64,000 nucleotides of DNA from Gadus chalcogrammus (GCF_026213295.1 NC_079422.1:20944665-21008664); one strand, 5' to 3'; shown: positions 34,901 to 59,150, counted from the stretch's first letter. The notes: generated from the letters alone by a model not told the origin. Numbers and translations are program-made.

Positions 34901-37512
34901 TAAATCAATTGCTTGGTTGTTAACTGTGTACAAACAAATATGTTTTTATAATACTTTGGATCTTAAAAATGCATTATTTGGGACCTTTTACGATTGGCTA
35001 ATTCCAGGGTTTAAAAAATCGCGACTTTGGTTAATATGCAATTTATTGTACCGCCCACACACCCACACAGTGTTCCCACCTCCTCTGTAGCAGTCGGCTG
35101 GCCCTCTCCTGCACGCCCTCACTGTCCCAGTGGTCCCCCAGAGAGGAGTCGGACAGGTCCTGAGCAGGGACACAGGATTAACAAACCCCGGTACAAGCAT
35201 AAGTAAAGTGTGCAACCTACCCACATACACACAATATAGGTAAGGAATGAACCGTGATGGGGTGTTCCGCGATGCATTGAGCTTATTTCCTGCGCTGTAC
35301 AATAACACAATAACAATGACTACATCAAGGATCCAGCACCCAGTCTCAAGGGTCTTGAGCTGCTCTTTGGGTTTTGTTTTATGTTTATTTTTTGTGCCAG
35401 CAAGGAAACATCTGGAAGTTGCATTTGACCCTTGTTGTTTTGGTTGAATTTGTAGCACATTGATTTTAACGGTTAAAGGCAGAGGTGTCAAATGATTGAA
35501 AAATAAATGCACACCCTTGGAATGTTATTGGCCAATCAGAATCAAGTATTCAACACTGATGTTGTATAAATGCATACGAGCGTCAATAAAAAACCCAAAT
35601 GCTTTTCATAGTAAAAATGAAAGCAAAATTATGCGATGATGAGTGTACATGCCTTTACTGTTCCATCTTTCCTGCATTTAACATGTTTTAGTTTGAATGA
35701 ACTTCAAATGAACACCTGCAGTATAACTTCAACAAGGAATACTAATGATTGGTTTAGAAATTCTAAAAGTTTCAAGCTGGACATGTGGCATGGTCGTGGA
35801 ATTTAAATATTTATCCCCACTAGAAATGTCACCCTTTACGTGCCGGCAGACAATCCAGCAGCAGGCCATAGACGGAACACACTTAGCACTTAACATTTCT
35901 CTTGTGTCCTCTAGAGAGATAAGGCTATGATTTGTGGTCGAGTCCATGATTGTATTCTGGGGCGTCCCATCTCACAGTGACGGTGAATCAAATATATTTA
36001 GTTACACGTTCACGCGGCTTAATATAGCAGTTGGCTGACCTACCAACGAGCTGATATCAAGTGGTTCCCCGTACGGTCTTGAGGTTCCGAGTTCCCCGCC
36101 TCTGCCAGGGTCCTGGTCTTCTTTCAGGGCAGCTGTTTCATCTGTTCCGAAACATGTCAGAAATAGCTCCGGTTAAAGCGGTGTTGTCATCGGCTGACGA
36201 GGATCAGTGTTGACATTATGAGGGGGGGGGGGGGGGGGGGGGGGCTTCGGTGTCGAGAGCCCACCCATGTCTCCTGAGTCTCGGGGTGTGGGACTAGAAG
36301 GAGGAGACGAGGGACTCATCCACCAGAAGAGTCGTGCCTCCTCTCTCCCGGCGGCAGGGGACACCGGTCGGCGCTCCGCCCGGCTCCTGGGCTCGCCGTA
36401 GCGGAAACGCTGGACGTACCTTCGAAACGCAAGGAGACGGCGTTGACAGGAGGCGGGGTTTTGCGGTATGGGAGTTTTACACCGGGAAATAAATAACTAG
36501 TTCATAGATAGCGACACGGAGTCATAGAACATATTACATTAAGAAAGCTTTTGATTTATATTCAACATATTATATACTAAGGCATAACATGTCATTTCAA
36601 TTAAGGAGAAATTGATTGGTAAAGGTATCAGCACTGCAGCATTTATACGTTTCTAGGGAACGACCTGAAGCTATGCTTCATCACCAAAACCAGTTGTACC
36701 TTGCCAGAACTGAATCCTGTTGGTGGGGGGAAGACATGTTGAAACCCCCGGCAGAGGGTCCAGGCGGATCCGTGTTGGAAGGGAAGGCCGTCTCGCTGGA
36801 GGGAGATCCCTGGTCCGTCGAGGGGCAGGCCGGTCGGTCGTCTGCAGGGGTCTGGAGACGACAGGTGGGACCAGGTTTACTGCTCAGGCCTTGTTATTGT
36901 CTTTGCTCTGCTGTGCTCAGAGGGTTGGCCGGCTGGCCGGGCCGTCCAGGATCTGTTGTCTACGGAGTGTTACGGCTGGCTCGGAGGCCGAACATAATAT
37001 GGGACACAACACAGAGGTTTTAAGTTCTTAAGTGTTGTTTGTTGACAAGTAAACATAAAGTACCTGAAAAAACAGGAAACTAACTACTACGGTGTTGCTG
37101 CTGTGAAGATGAGATTGGTTAGTTAGGAGACTAAATGGTCTCAACCTAATTGTCTGCAGGTGCTGACAACCAGGTTTAAATCAATCGAATTCACTATGTA
37201 ACAGGAGACAAAAAAAGTGTGGTAGCCTATTTACCAAAGGAATACATGAACATGTGGATACAGATCTATACAAAATAAAAGTTGTAAACATACTTTTTTG
37301 GAGCTCTTTTTCTGTGTGAGGTTCTGTCTGCGGGATGGGTGATAGCCAGTCTTCCTGCTCGGAAGAGGTGGCAAGGGATCCTCTCTTGTAAACACAGCCA
37401 CGCTGTGAACAAACACAACATAACCATCACACCTGGCAAATGGCACCATCCATCTCACCACCGGTAACCTAGCTGAGATGAAGACGCCCCATAGTTCCTA
37501 CCTGGACTTCAT
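31995..37512 (-). CDS. proser3: Proline and serine-rich protein 3
   Basis: Eleven coding exons, 5' to 3': 37512-37502, 37402-37294, 36851-36700, 36419-36265, 36141-36044, 35159-35080, 34712-34579, 34257-33806, 33734-32997, 32554-32404, 32080-31995. Every junction has GT/AG and the phases fit, giving 721 residues. It starts MKSSVAVFTREDP and includes KTGYHPSRRQ, QRFRYGEPRSRAER and a long Pro/Ser/Gln-rich middle. It ends in EEVLSQLLRDAEDSDGEEFG then LLQVLRKQRTRVKDQIR. PROSER3 is a poorly characterised protein of low complexity; centrosomal/ciliary roles have been proposed for it. The His/Gln/Pro tandem repeat in exon 8 is coding. Identification rests on composition, the N-terminal block and synteny. 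The gene is head-to-head with lin37. Confidence 0.8.
32605..32905. repeat. 15-bp minisatellite in a proser3 intron
   Basis: About 19 copies of GGTAGAATTACACCA and variants (GAACTACACCC, CATAGAATTACA) between proser3 exons 9 and 10. The apparent VILPGVVLPGV reading frame on the other strand is a by-product of the period. Confidence 0.85.
33846..34105 (-). repeat. proser3: Coding tandem repeat in proser3 exon 8
   Basis: Alternating units encode HQPPSAWQNPTL and HQHQPPSAWQNP, repeated about six times with small changes. Unit length alternates between roughly 39 and 45 bp, always a multiple of three. The repeat is therefore probably length-variable between individuals. Confidence 0.8.
34335..34505. 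repeat. Element with (GT)n and (CA)n at opposite ends
   Basis: GTGTGTGTGTGTGGGGATGGCTGGTTTAA at the left and CCATCCCCCCCCACACACACACAC at the right form an inverted pair around a 110-bp core. The core has CAATCAGCCGGACTTGGCCC and related blocks in common with 12,555-12,700. Located in proser3 intron 7. Confidence 0.6.
34713..36043. other. proser3: proser3 introns 5 and 6
   Basis: Apart from exon 35,159-35,080 no coding signal is seen. Sequence is AT-rich without repeats that I recognise. Confidence 0.4.
36221..36245. repeat. Poly-G tract in proser3 intron 4
   Basis: About 24 consecutive G, just beyond the donor of proser3 exon 4. Confidence 0.9.
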
Positions 37513-38451
37513 ATCGACACAGATACTGCAGAACAGCTGTAGATGGAGCTCAGCATGGTGTCAGACGATTACAGAAGCAGTTTAAACGCACATTTCCAAT
37601 CAGCCTTCCGCGTCTGTTCACTTACTTCACCAAACAAAGTAACCATGGATTTAACCAAAATACATGTGCATAACCTGGTCCTTCAAAAGGTCTCCTTCGT
37701 TTGGAAATATCAGTCAACAACCATTAGAGTTGTGGTTTACAATACATACCGTGGTGGAGATTGATTTATTTGATATATAAACGACTTTAGTTCAGAGGCT
37801 GTTGTGTTGGACGAACGTTATGACCCCTCCATTAAGTGGGACCAATAGGCATTTGGTTTGCTTTGATGGACGTAGTGGTCAACGAATGACGCGGCGGGAC
37901 TATGGACGCAGGGCGGGGCCACGCAACACTTGCACCTATCAGTGTAGCGGAAGATGACAGCGCGCGGAAGAGGAAAGTCTCCAAATGTTCAAAACGTAAA
38001 CAAGCTAGTAGGCTAACCCAGCTAGCTCCACAACGGTAACGATATCTGACTAAGAAAGCTTCATAATGAGCCATTTATCTGATTGTCTTTATTGAATCGT
38101 GATTGCTTCCGAGCGTGGAAATAAAAATGTAATATAATTATAAACATATATCACATAATTTACTGTTACAGTTGTGGTAATAGAGTAATTTATGTGAGAA
38201 ATGTATTGCTAGTCAGGCCATCGATTGGTTATTAATGTCTGGTTTAACCATATACGATTCATTATTCATATAGATAATATTGCTGGCTTCCTCGCCATCA
38301 GCAAAGGAAACTTGACATAATCTCGATTTGTTGTTAAATATCCCAGCTTTGATGAGGTGCAGTACACTGCTGTCGGTCGTTGGTTGGTGGTTCTGTGAAG
38401 CCTCTGTTTTGTGTCTTATTGTGTATCTTATTGCGTATCTGGTAGATCACC
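37513..38451. promoter_or_regulatory. Divergent promoter region of proser3 and lin37
   Basis: The 939 bases between the two divergent start codons. The GC-rich core lies around 37,870-37,980 (GACGCGGCGGGAC, GGGCGGGGCC as an Sp1-like site, CAGCGCGCGGAAG). No TATA box is evident. A shared promoter is inferred from arrangement only. Confidence 0.5.
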
Positions 38452-41400
38452 ATGCACCACCTCAAGATCAAGACGGAGAGACCTGGTGAGATATGATACG
38501 TAACCTGGTTGTAGCTCTCAGAGAAAGGACAAAAGACAAATGCTAAAATCACTAATCCCTATTCTGTATTATCTCACTAGACTTACTTATAACTCGATGA
38601 TCACTAATCACTATTCTGTAATATCGCATCCTAAAATCACTAATCACTATTCTGTATTTCCTTAGACTTACTTGAGTTCTAGGCATACAATCACTAATCA
38701 CTATTCTGTATAATCTCATCCTCAATTCACTATTCTGTATTATTTAATGAGACTTGTTACCCTAAATTCACTGATCACTATTCAGTATTTTCTCACTAGA
38801 CTGATGGGATGCAATAATATTGTTTTGCATCTGACTTATATGCTTATATAGTTCTAAGTGACTGATGATTGATACCATGATATTTGCTGAATTTTACCTG
38901 GATACCATTTATTGCGGATGTAGTAATGTTAACAGAAAGGGCTTGACATGTGTGCAGATCAAGAGGGGAGTGTTGCTCGCAGTCGTTTGGATGCCGTCTT
39001 GCAGGTTCTGGTTGAAAAGAATGACACTGAGAGGTGGGTCGACCTATCTGCACATTTCAATATGAATAAAGTTGTTTATGTGGAGTAGTTGGAAGCCAAC
39101 ATGACCTTACTCTGCCTAGTGAGCAGAACGAAGACGATGCTGGGAAGATGACAGCAGACTCTCTCAAGTAGGATTTTAAACAGACGTTTATGCAACTTTT
39201 ATTCAATGTATAACCTACTTCACATTCATTAACGTGTGGTTTTGTTTGCTACATTCCCAGGGACTTGTCTCCTTTGTCTGCTGGAAAACGGTAAGGGTTT
39301 TAATGAGAGCAGATAGCTGTTGCAGATGTATGTTGACAATATATAACATTTCTCTATTATGGAAACTATTATGGAACCAATTTTTATGGAAAACTTGGAT
39401 AATAACTTTGTTGGCATCAACGCCACAGCTTGGAAGGAGAGAGCAAGAGTGTGTAGACGGCAATTAAATTAGTTTAGTGCAAATTTCCCTCTCCATAAGG
39501 GTCGTGCATTTCATCATCACATCGTCATGACTGCCAACATTTTAGTATCCTAGGTGTGTGGGGATGATAGTTATTATGTTGGAAGTAGTGTTTTCTGGGG
39601 CATTGTTTGGTTATTAATCTTGACATGATTTGTAATTATGGGGACATTGTTGTTTGAATCTCCAACAGCGTTTCTCATGTCAGACGTTGCAAATCAACGT
39701 TTACATTTGTACACATTTGTTTAGGATTTTACAGTATTAGCATAACTGGTGATTAAAGCAAGACAAGTTTGTATATTCTTCTAATGCTTACCTGGAACTT
39801 GTAATATCAACATTAGAGGTCTCACTGACCACCATTTTATAAAAATGTACATGATTTTAGCATGAAAAGATAAGGGGTAGACAGCAGTTAATGTTCCCGG
39901 ACTCCCCCACTGCAGATCATCGTCTCGGTTCCCTCAGCATCGACGGAAGAAGAGAAAGGAAATGGAGGATGGCCTACCAGAGAGCAATCAGCTCAAACAG
40001 AGTGAGCATCACTAGCCGTTTAAATCATGGCCTCTGGCTCATTGCGTGTGAACAGGCGGTAAACATGTATCAAAGGGTCTTAGCATGTTGGAATCCCCCT
40101 TTCTTCATGTCGCTGGCGGTGGTTGGATGTTAATATCCGTTGAGGGGAGCTGGACGTTAAGCCAAATAGGCAGAAAGTGTGAAATATTGCCTTGAGGAAG
40201 TGAGGCAATACATATACATATTGTCAACACTTTGTAAATTAGTAATGTCTGACTCATAATCATTCATGTGTGACCAATACAAACCCCATCAGTGAAAATA
40301 GTTATCTTTCAGTCTCTTTACTGCCGTACAAAATCTTTATTTTGGGTTTAAACTGAGCACTGCATGTTTCATTCATCTTTGACATTTCAACGCATAAACC
40401 TTGCATTTGTCTGTGTAAACAACGTCATCCAATCAATGAATTGATCAAATAATCATCCGACTAATTGAATGTATGAAGTAAATAGTTGATATTTTCTATT
40501 CTTCTATTTTTATTTTATTGTTGACCAAACACACTTCAAAAGTAAAATCCCAGGCATTAAGGCTGCTTGGCATCGTCTCCGAGTGATATTTCCTAGTCCC
40601 CCCCTCCGTTACCGTCGGTCCTCTGTGGTTCCTCTGCCCCTCAGACACGTACGTCATCAAGCTGTTTGACCGCAGCGTGGACCTGGCCCAGTTCAACACC
40701 AGCAGCCCGCTCTATCCCATCTGCCGCGCCTGGATGAGGAACAACCCCGCCGCCCCGGAGCAGCCAGCGTCCCCGGGCCCCCCGGAGCCCCTCGGGGGGG
40801 GGGAGGAGGTCTGGCTTGGGAGCAGCGGTGCCCTTGTGGGGGGGGGGGTTCCATTGATTCCATTGATTGGTTATTGAAAGAGGAGACAGATGTAATGGAT
40901 GTTCATGGTGGGAAGGTCGTAGGAGAATGGAGTACGAAGGAGTTTGAACCAATATGAAGGAGTATGTAGTACAAAGGAGTATGTAGGACAAAGGAGTATG
41001 TAGGACAAAGGAGTATGTAGGGGTATCTAGAACGCAGGAGTACCTTGTTTGAACAGTGGAAAGGATCTATGGGTCTATTTTAGGTTAGAGCAAAAGTACT
41101 ATTTACTTTACAATTGTAATTTTAAATTCAAGTGCGTGTGTGTTGTATGTGTGAACTGACGTCCCTGTGTCTGTCCTCCATGGGGGTCGCCAGATAACCG
41201 ACATGCTGAACGGGAAGCCCCAGGGTGTGTACAGCCTCCCTCCGCCCACCCCCTGCCCCGTCAGCCTGTCGGGACAACCCCTGAACCTCAGGGTCCCGGC
41301 CACGGAGAAGCCCACCGTATCCAAGGTAACGCCGGGTTCCGTGGTTCACGTGGTAGAAGCGAGGTGAGGGAACAGTGGTGTTTAGTCCCAGGATGTGTTC

Positions 41401-41682
41401 TCCGCCCGACAGCTGGCCGTGGATCAGTTTCCTGTTCCCGGCGCCCTCCTTTGTGACCACATGGAACGATGGAAAAAGATACGACAAAAGTAAGTCAGAT
41501 GTTTAGTTTTGCATGTAGCAGTGTTTTCGGGGTTAGGGAATGATGTCGTTGTTATTTCGAAGAGAGATCAATGTTGTGGCGTGGTGTCTTGCAGGTGGAA
41601 GGAATCCTCCAACCGAAACCAGATGAGATACAGCGAGAGCATCAAGATCCTCAAGGAGATGAAGGAGATGTACGATCAATGA
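38452..41682 (+). CDS. lin37: LIN37, subunit of the MuvB core of the DREAM complex
   Basis: Exons 38452-38485, 38958-39033, 39120-39167, 39261-39290, 39916-40001, 40645-40808, 41194-41325, 41413-41489 and 41595-41682 join in frame to 244 residues (human LIN37: about 246). Key blocks are [15 protein letters not shown] near the N-terminus, the basic stretch [19 protein letters not shown], the highly conserved [16 protein letters not shown] and [12 protein letters not shown], and the C-terminal [23 protein letters not shown]37 acts in the nucleus, where MuvB with p130/E2F4 represses cell-cycle genes in quiescence. The donor after exon 6 (GTCTGG at 40,809) is weak and the exon end less certain. 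The last exon is duplicated in part at 59,596. Confidence 0.95.
38540..38801. repeat. Degenerate minisatellite in lin37 intron 1
   Basis: Five to six imperfect copies of AATCACTAATCACTATTCTGTA followed by TTATCTCACTAGACTTAC-like sequence, with periods of about 45-60 bp. Confidence 0.75.
39291..40644. other. lin37: lin37 introns 4 and 5
   Basis: Apart from exon 5 (39,916-40,001) nothing coding or repetitive can be supported. Confidence 0.4.
40950..41032. repeat. Short tandem repeat in lin37 intron 6
   Basis: Four to five copies of a 17-18 bp unit, AAGGAGTATGTAGGACA. Confidence 0.8.
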
Positions 41683-42840
41683 GTGTGATTGTACATCTCA
41701 ACCACTAGGGGGCGACAACAGACGGAGACGGAGTAATGGGATATTAGTCCACCATGAATCACAGCCACAAGGCAGCTGCCGTGGCTTCTAGAAGATTGAC
41801 CAGTATATTTCGAGCCTTCAGCCTTAAAGAGCTGATATTGGATTTGGCCCTTGGGAGAAATGGGTGTTCCCATTGAGCTGAGATTGTTTTGCTGTATAAG
41901 ATATATTGGATAGTATGTGCTGTGGTTAGTGACCAAGTAGATCCAACTAATTTCAATATATTTCCCCAGAAACATTGATGATCACCCCTGCTACATCCAG
42001 GTGCTAAACCACTCCCATGAGAAAATAATTATCATGGGCTTGAAATACAAATAACATGCAAACTAGCAATGGGGACTAATGCCGAGGTCAAGGAATAGCA
42101 TGTTTTAGTTGTGCTCGTTAACGTATATTTAAACAGAAAAACTACGTATGGGCTGCTGCTCGATGCTTTTTGTATTTTTACATGAATTAAAAATAAATGT
42201 TTACAAATATTCTGTTCATTGCCACGCCTTTCAAGTGGAGGATGTTCTTAAAATATGGCGGAAATGAAACACTAGATGTAGTTAGCATCATTTGCAAGAT
42301 AATTTCCCACTCTATAATATACAGTATTCTACACTGAGACCGATCGCATTGACTCAGCCCCGAAGAGCTGCTTCAGAGCCCATCCTAGTAGACTGGGTTC
42401 AGACAGAGCCCATCCTAGTAGACTTGGCTTTAGTAGGTTCTTGTTGGTCATATATCTAAAGGTGAAATATTATACCATCAGGTTTGAGTGTGATTAGCTG
42501 TTCGGTTTTTGAAAATCTGCCTCTTCTGACATCAGTAGTGTGCGTGTCTCCCTAGATGTATGACGGATATATGAGCAACGTTTGCTCCAGTCCACTGGTT
42601 AGGCTGGTAGACTGATCTATCCAGCATACATCTAGGTGGACACGCCCACTTGTGATGTCAGAATAGGCAGATTTCCAAAATGGCTTGTAACGGCTAATCG
42701 CACTCACCTTTATTAGGACAAGTGCTGAATTAAAAGGGCACACTGGAGTATAAATGGCAGATGGAGTCGTTGCGTATATCATGTCCCAAATTAACCCTAA
42801 AAGTCCACCGTTTCCATTCATCCGAATGAGAACAGTCCTG

Positions 42841-44144
42841 GGGTCTCATTTATAAAACTGTGCGTGGGATCGTTACTAAAAATGTGCGTACGCCCAGAAG
42901 CCAAGTTTTGCGTGCGCCAAAAAATATTCGGATTTATAAAACACTGCGTACGCACACCTATACGCAATCTTTTCTTTATAAATCACATACTGACTATAAT
43001 TGTGCGCAGCTAAATCTGCTTCACGTTCCGCCCTCTACACGCCCCTTTTTAACCATAAATGGTCAATGCAAATTACCTCGTGAATGCGATCTGCATATAA
43101 AACAGACTCAGATGCCGGTATTATGTCTTGTTGGAAACAATGGCAGAAGTACTGAGAAAATCAAAAAAGCGAAATTTCACGGAGGTTGAAGTGGAGACAC
43201 TTGTGGGTGAGATGGAGGCCCGAAAGGTAGTTTTGTTCGGCGGTCACAGGATTGGAATCGCCAACAACAAAAAGCAGAGTGAGTGGCAACATGTTGCTGC
43301 AGCAGTGAACTCTGTCAGTAGCACGGAGCGCACAGTCCCAGAATTAAAAAAGAAGTGGTCTGACATAGAGTTACATATTTTTATGTAGCCTACCAATAAA
43401 TCGTTATGGTCCCTAAATACCCTCTCCCTCCGAATCCTGCATGCATGGTCCGCCAGAAGTGCCATATGGTGCAGCATTACCACGGCGCTCACCTCTGTAT
43501 TTATAGGGTTACGGTAATAAGACTGACGAGAACGCCTTGGATAATCAGTTTGTAATTAATTACCCACGTAAAATGTTCTTGAACATAACCCCTTTTTAAT
43601 GCCTGATTTGTCATGAAAAGCATCAAGAGTAACGGACAACGATTGTGATGAGTGTGGCTTGGTTTTTCACACTTGGGATTTAATTGACATTTGATCATGT
43701 GTTTACAGTGTCACATAAAAATATTATGTTATTGACACATGTTGGACAGATGCTTTATTCCATGCAGTCGCGCCGTCAGTGGACAGTATGGAGTGAAGGG
43801 ATTAAATATAGAGAATTTCTTTTTATTTATATTCTAAGGAGATATTTCTGGAGTTATAACTGAGAAATAACGCAGTGGACTTAAATTATTCTGATTAGGA
43901 TTTAACGCATGATACGGGTTGAAATTAAATTGATGAAGGGCGATGATAAAACATTATCGTTCTTCTCACTCTGCAATTCTTCGGTCTGACTTCAGTTCAC
44001 CACCACACCGTCTGTGTCGCCAATTCTCCTTTTCCTCCTTTCCCGTCAAGTTGGTTTTTTATAGATCACAACCTTGGCGTGAAAAGTCACGTACGCAACT
44101 TTCAGCCCCGTTTTGTGCGTACGCAACGGTTATAAATGAGACCC
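42841..44144. mobile_element. PIF/Harbinger-type element, non-autonomous (1,304 bp)
   Basis: Perfect terminal inverted repeats GGGTCTCATTTATAA and TTATAAATGAGACCC. Subterminal GTGCGTACGC motifs lie on both sides (near 42,884, 42,945, 44,084 and 44,115). It is absent from the paralogous site at about 60,817. It encodes a Myb/SANT-like protein fragment, the second protein of Harbinger elements, but no DDE transposase. The flank CCTGG resembles the CWG target of zebrafish Harbinger3, although no 3-bp duplication is visible on the right side. Confidence 0.75.
43140..43388 (+). CDS. Myb/SANT-like DNA-binding protein of the transposon, probably truncated
   Basis: 82 residues: MAEVLRKSKKRNFTEVEVET, LVGEMEARKVVLFGG and a helix ending VPELKKKWSDIEL. 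The three-helix Myb/SANT-like fold with W in the last helix is like that of Harbinger Myb-like proteins and NAIF1-type host proteins, which guide transposase to the nucleus and to the element ends. Full-length versions are longer, so this copy stops early. A TATAAAA lies at 43,095, about 45 bases upstream. Confidence 0.65.
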   Translation: MAEVLRKSKKRNFTEVEVETLVGEMEARKVVLFGGHRIGIANNKKQSEWQHVAAAVNSVSSTERTVPELKKKWSDIELHIFM

Positions 44145-44925
44145 GACTCCTGGCCATGGTAGAACTGGCAATGTTTAGCTGAATGCGTTGGTCTACTTTT
44201 ATTTCTTTGGAAATTATGGTGGCCACTAGATGGTAGCACAGTACTTTTGACTACATACGTGGAGTCAATTTCTACATTTAAGTCAAATTTAGTTTTTTTT
44301 AAATCGTTGTAGCCCTACATCACCTTGGATTTGAGTGTTTTAATGCATGGAGGGACAATTTCGACATTTTGTACTTTATACAGTTTTTTTTTATGCATGC
44401 CAAATGAAATACCACGTTACTATATAGGTACTTTACCGTTAATTACAGTGTATGTATGTGTTCCCCAAATCAGTGGCTCCCAACAATTGACTTCCCGTGT
44501 GACACTAAATGGTCATCAGGACCTTTCGCGGACCGCCTCATGCCTTCAGCGCCCCCTTCATACACAATTATGCCGCAGGAAGGCCATGACCAACAATCAA
44601 GTCAAGTCATCAATTTGATATCAAGACAAATAATATGATGAACATTTTATTTTCCATCATTGACCGCAGTCTTTATAATGGCAGTCGACTGTCAAACAGC
44701 ATTTAACAAAGATGTTACAGGTAGAACATTTAGAAACAAATACAATACAAACCATTCAGTGGATTGTGCAAATATAAACACTTCAAGAGCTTCAAGCACA
44801 ATATTTAAATGCTTAATACAGGACGCTATGCTTCATAGGCCTTTCCTGGTAGCGGTCACTGTTGTAAATGTTTACTAAATTAATTCAGATAAATTCAAGC
44901 TAGGGGTTGGTCTGTTGTGGATTGT

Positions 44926-46411
44926 TTATTCCTCGCCAGTAGGAACTTGGGTGAAGGTTTCTGCTATGGTTGCAGATGTTTCGTTCTTCCTGTTAGCTGA
45001 ACCAGACTCAGACCTCCTAAAAAGGCGTGAGATATTAGATCGGGAATTATTTGTAGCAAAGGACAGGTAGTCCTCAGCCAATGCAGTCTCCAGGACATGA
45101 AACAGAGATTGTTTGAGCTTCTTTATAAATTCATCACACATGAAGACGTAGAGCAGGGGGTTCAGGCAGCTGTTTACCGTGGTCAGGTTTGATGATAATG
45201 GTCCCAAAAATCTTCGAATTGTGAGAATTTTGTCCTTGTTGCCATATGCTTCTATATACTTATGCACGTGGTAGGGGACCCAGCATACTACAAATGCAAG
45301 GATAATGGCAATAATAATGCGGAGAGATTTCCTACTCTTAGCTCGGTTGAAGCGCCTCATTCGCATACCTATGGCCACATAAGACCCCGTTATGGCCAGC
45401 ATGGGGATGAGGAAGCCCATGAAGAATTGGAAGTGAGTGAGGGCCAGTTTATTGGCCGTCTGGGACAGTGCACAAACAGTGAAATTCCTTCGTTCGTAAA
45501 CACATCTAGAATGCCCATAGGGTATGCTGCAGGCCAGAGAAGCCAGCCAGATGCAAACACATATGAGCTGAGCTTTCCGGACGGTCCTGTGGTTCTGGGA
45601 CCACACCACCACCCATGTGCACAGGCAGCGATCCACACTTATGGCCGTCAGGAAGAAGACGCTGGCAAACATGTTGCCGATGGCGATAACGGAGCTGAGT
45701 TTGCACATAAACCATCCGAAAGGCCATTGGTAGTCCTTGGCCAGGGAGATGATTAGGAAGATCAGAAAGCTGGTGAAGAGGAAGTCAGCCAAAGCCAAGT
45801 TGAGAAACCAGATTGAGTTGACTGTTCTTCTCATTCTGAAACCGGTCACATAGATCACCAAGCCATTCCCCACCGTTCCAAACAGGAACACCATACAAAG
45901 GATGATCATCGAAATTGTATTCATGTATTTATGAAGATTCGTTGGCCTTTGATTATTGGCAACTAGCGCTGCTAGTGTGACCGAAGTGAGGTTATCAGGT
46001 GAATCTGCCAGCAAAGAAAGGTATGGTTAGAATAGTGGCAGCCTTCCTTTATTTAAGGAGGGCTTCTAACAGCATATCATATCACTTGCAACATGCACAT
46101 TTGAGACGCTTTAGGAATGCTTATCATGAGTGTATTTTTTCTAAATCATGTTTTGAGTATCTGGGTTTGTTTATAGTCACAGAGTTAGTTAATGGATACA
46201 TTTTTTTGTTTGTTTCAAAGCAGTTATATTTAATGTTACTGTAGGTAAACATAAAAAAAACAGTTATACCTCAGGTAAGCATCTTAACAATAAAAAAACA
46301 TTTCTATTTCATGTTACCAAAGAAAGACATTAAAAAACATTTATACTTCATAATACTCTAGGTAAACATAAATATAAAAAAATATGGTTTAGGCAAACTA
46401 CCTGTTTCCAT
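44926..46411 (-). CDS. Chemoattractant GPCR, formyl-peptide/chemerin-receptor type, copy 1
   Basis: A 10-base coding part of exon 1 (46411-46402, ATGGAAACAG) splices to a large exon (46004-44926), giving 362 residues starting METDSPDNLTSV. This start is preferred over reading into the intron, where only TTG is available. Seven membrane segments are visible: GTVGNGLVIYVTGFRM (TM1), NLALADFLFT (TM2), DRCLCTWVVVWSQNHRTV (end of TM3 with DRC in place of DRY and the WSQNHRT loop of FPR/CMKLR1 receptors), CWVPYH (TM6) and NPLLYVFM (TM7 NPxxY-like). The extracellular NLT gives one N-glycosylation site. The tail is Ser/Thr-rich. The expected role is Gi-coupled chemotaxis of leukocytes; the ligand is unknown. 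Confidence 0.88.
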
Positions 46412-47203
46412 GTTTCTGTCGATCCACCAACCCTTGTCTCAACAGTACAGTCTCTCACCACTGAACAAGCCACTTAGCAAAGAGACTCCACAGTCCCTCC
46501 TACTAAGTCCCGGGCTACGCCCATACTACCGCTCTTCACAGGAGTATGGGTTGTTCAAAATATTGTGTTCATATGAAATCATATGAATCATCTCATGTTC
46601 ATGTATGAAATACAGGATAAATGCATTTATGTTGCAAAAAATGAAATAATGGTCATAGTTCATATAAGTAGTAGTATTTGGGGTTCAGAGCAGAAATGTA
46701 GCTCATGGTTTCACATGTATGCAAAGAAGATGCCAAAAAAATGAAAATATGTCACAACTTTAGAGCCTATTGTGAAACACAATACACTTCATTGTGTTGT
46801 GACACTTGGTTGCCAATACACACAAGGGGTGCATCTTTCTGCTGTCAACTGGCCTTCAAAACAAAGCTACAATCTTCTTGGTCTAATCAATAGAAAAATC
46901 CAAAGAATTGAGTAGAGTCTCCCTGGTTTAAAATGAATTATCATTGACGTTATAATTATTATTCATATAATTAACCTTGGCCAACCCAGGTAAAAAACAA
47001 AACACTTGTTTGGTGGTTTCAACAGTTTTACTTGCAATGAAATTCAAGCATACATCACAATGAACACATGTGAACATTTGGCTCTCAAACGATTTAAACG
47101 ACCACCGACTGATTTTATCTCTGAATGGATGTCGGTCCTACACCTCGTGACGTCCACACGCTGCTCACTCCCTCGGACACATGCTTCAGTTGGACTCCCC
47201 TCT
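46412..47203. other. Receptor-protease intergenic region
   Basis: AT-rich, with no repeats or coding sequence supported. It is repeated with almost no change at 63,090-63,881. Confidence 0.5.
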
Positions 47204-59088
<11,885 letters not shown>

Positions 59089-59141
59089 GACTGCAGTAGA
59101 CTGTATTCCACGTTTGTGATTAACCCCCCGTTGAAGCCCTG

Positions 59142-59150
59142 CTTTTATAG
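59142..59150 (-). promoter_or_regulatory. ctrl: TATA box of the chymotrypsin-like gene
   Basis: CTATAAAAG on the minus strand, 54-62 bases upstream of the ATG. This predicts a short 5' leader of about 25 bases, usual for pancreatic protease genes. Confidence 0.7.

Larger units (their letters stand above)
41683..44925. other. lin37-receptor intergenic region
   Basis: Contains the lin37 3' UTR, a dispersed repeat near 42,595-42,700 (shared with 13,788), a 20-bp direct repeat AGAGCCCATCCTAGTAGACT at 42,376 and 42,406, and the Harbinger-type insertion. No other gene. Confidence 0.6.

Noticed and set aside
45262..45756. 164-residue plus-strand frame opposite the receptor, repeated at 61,940-62,434
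   Set aside because: It is the antisense of conserved transmembrane coding sequence. It is duplicated only because the receptor is.
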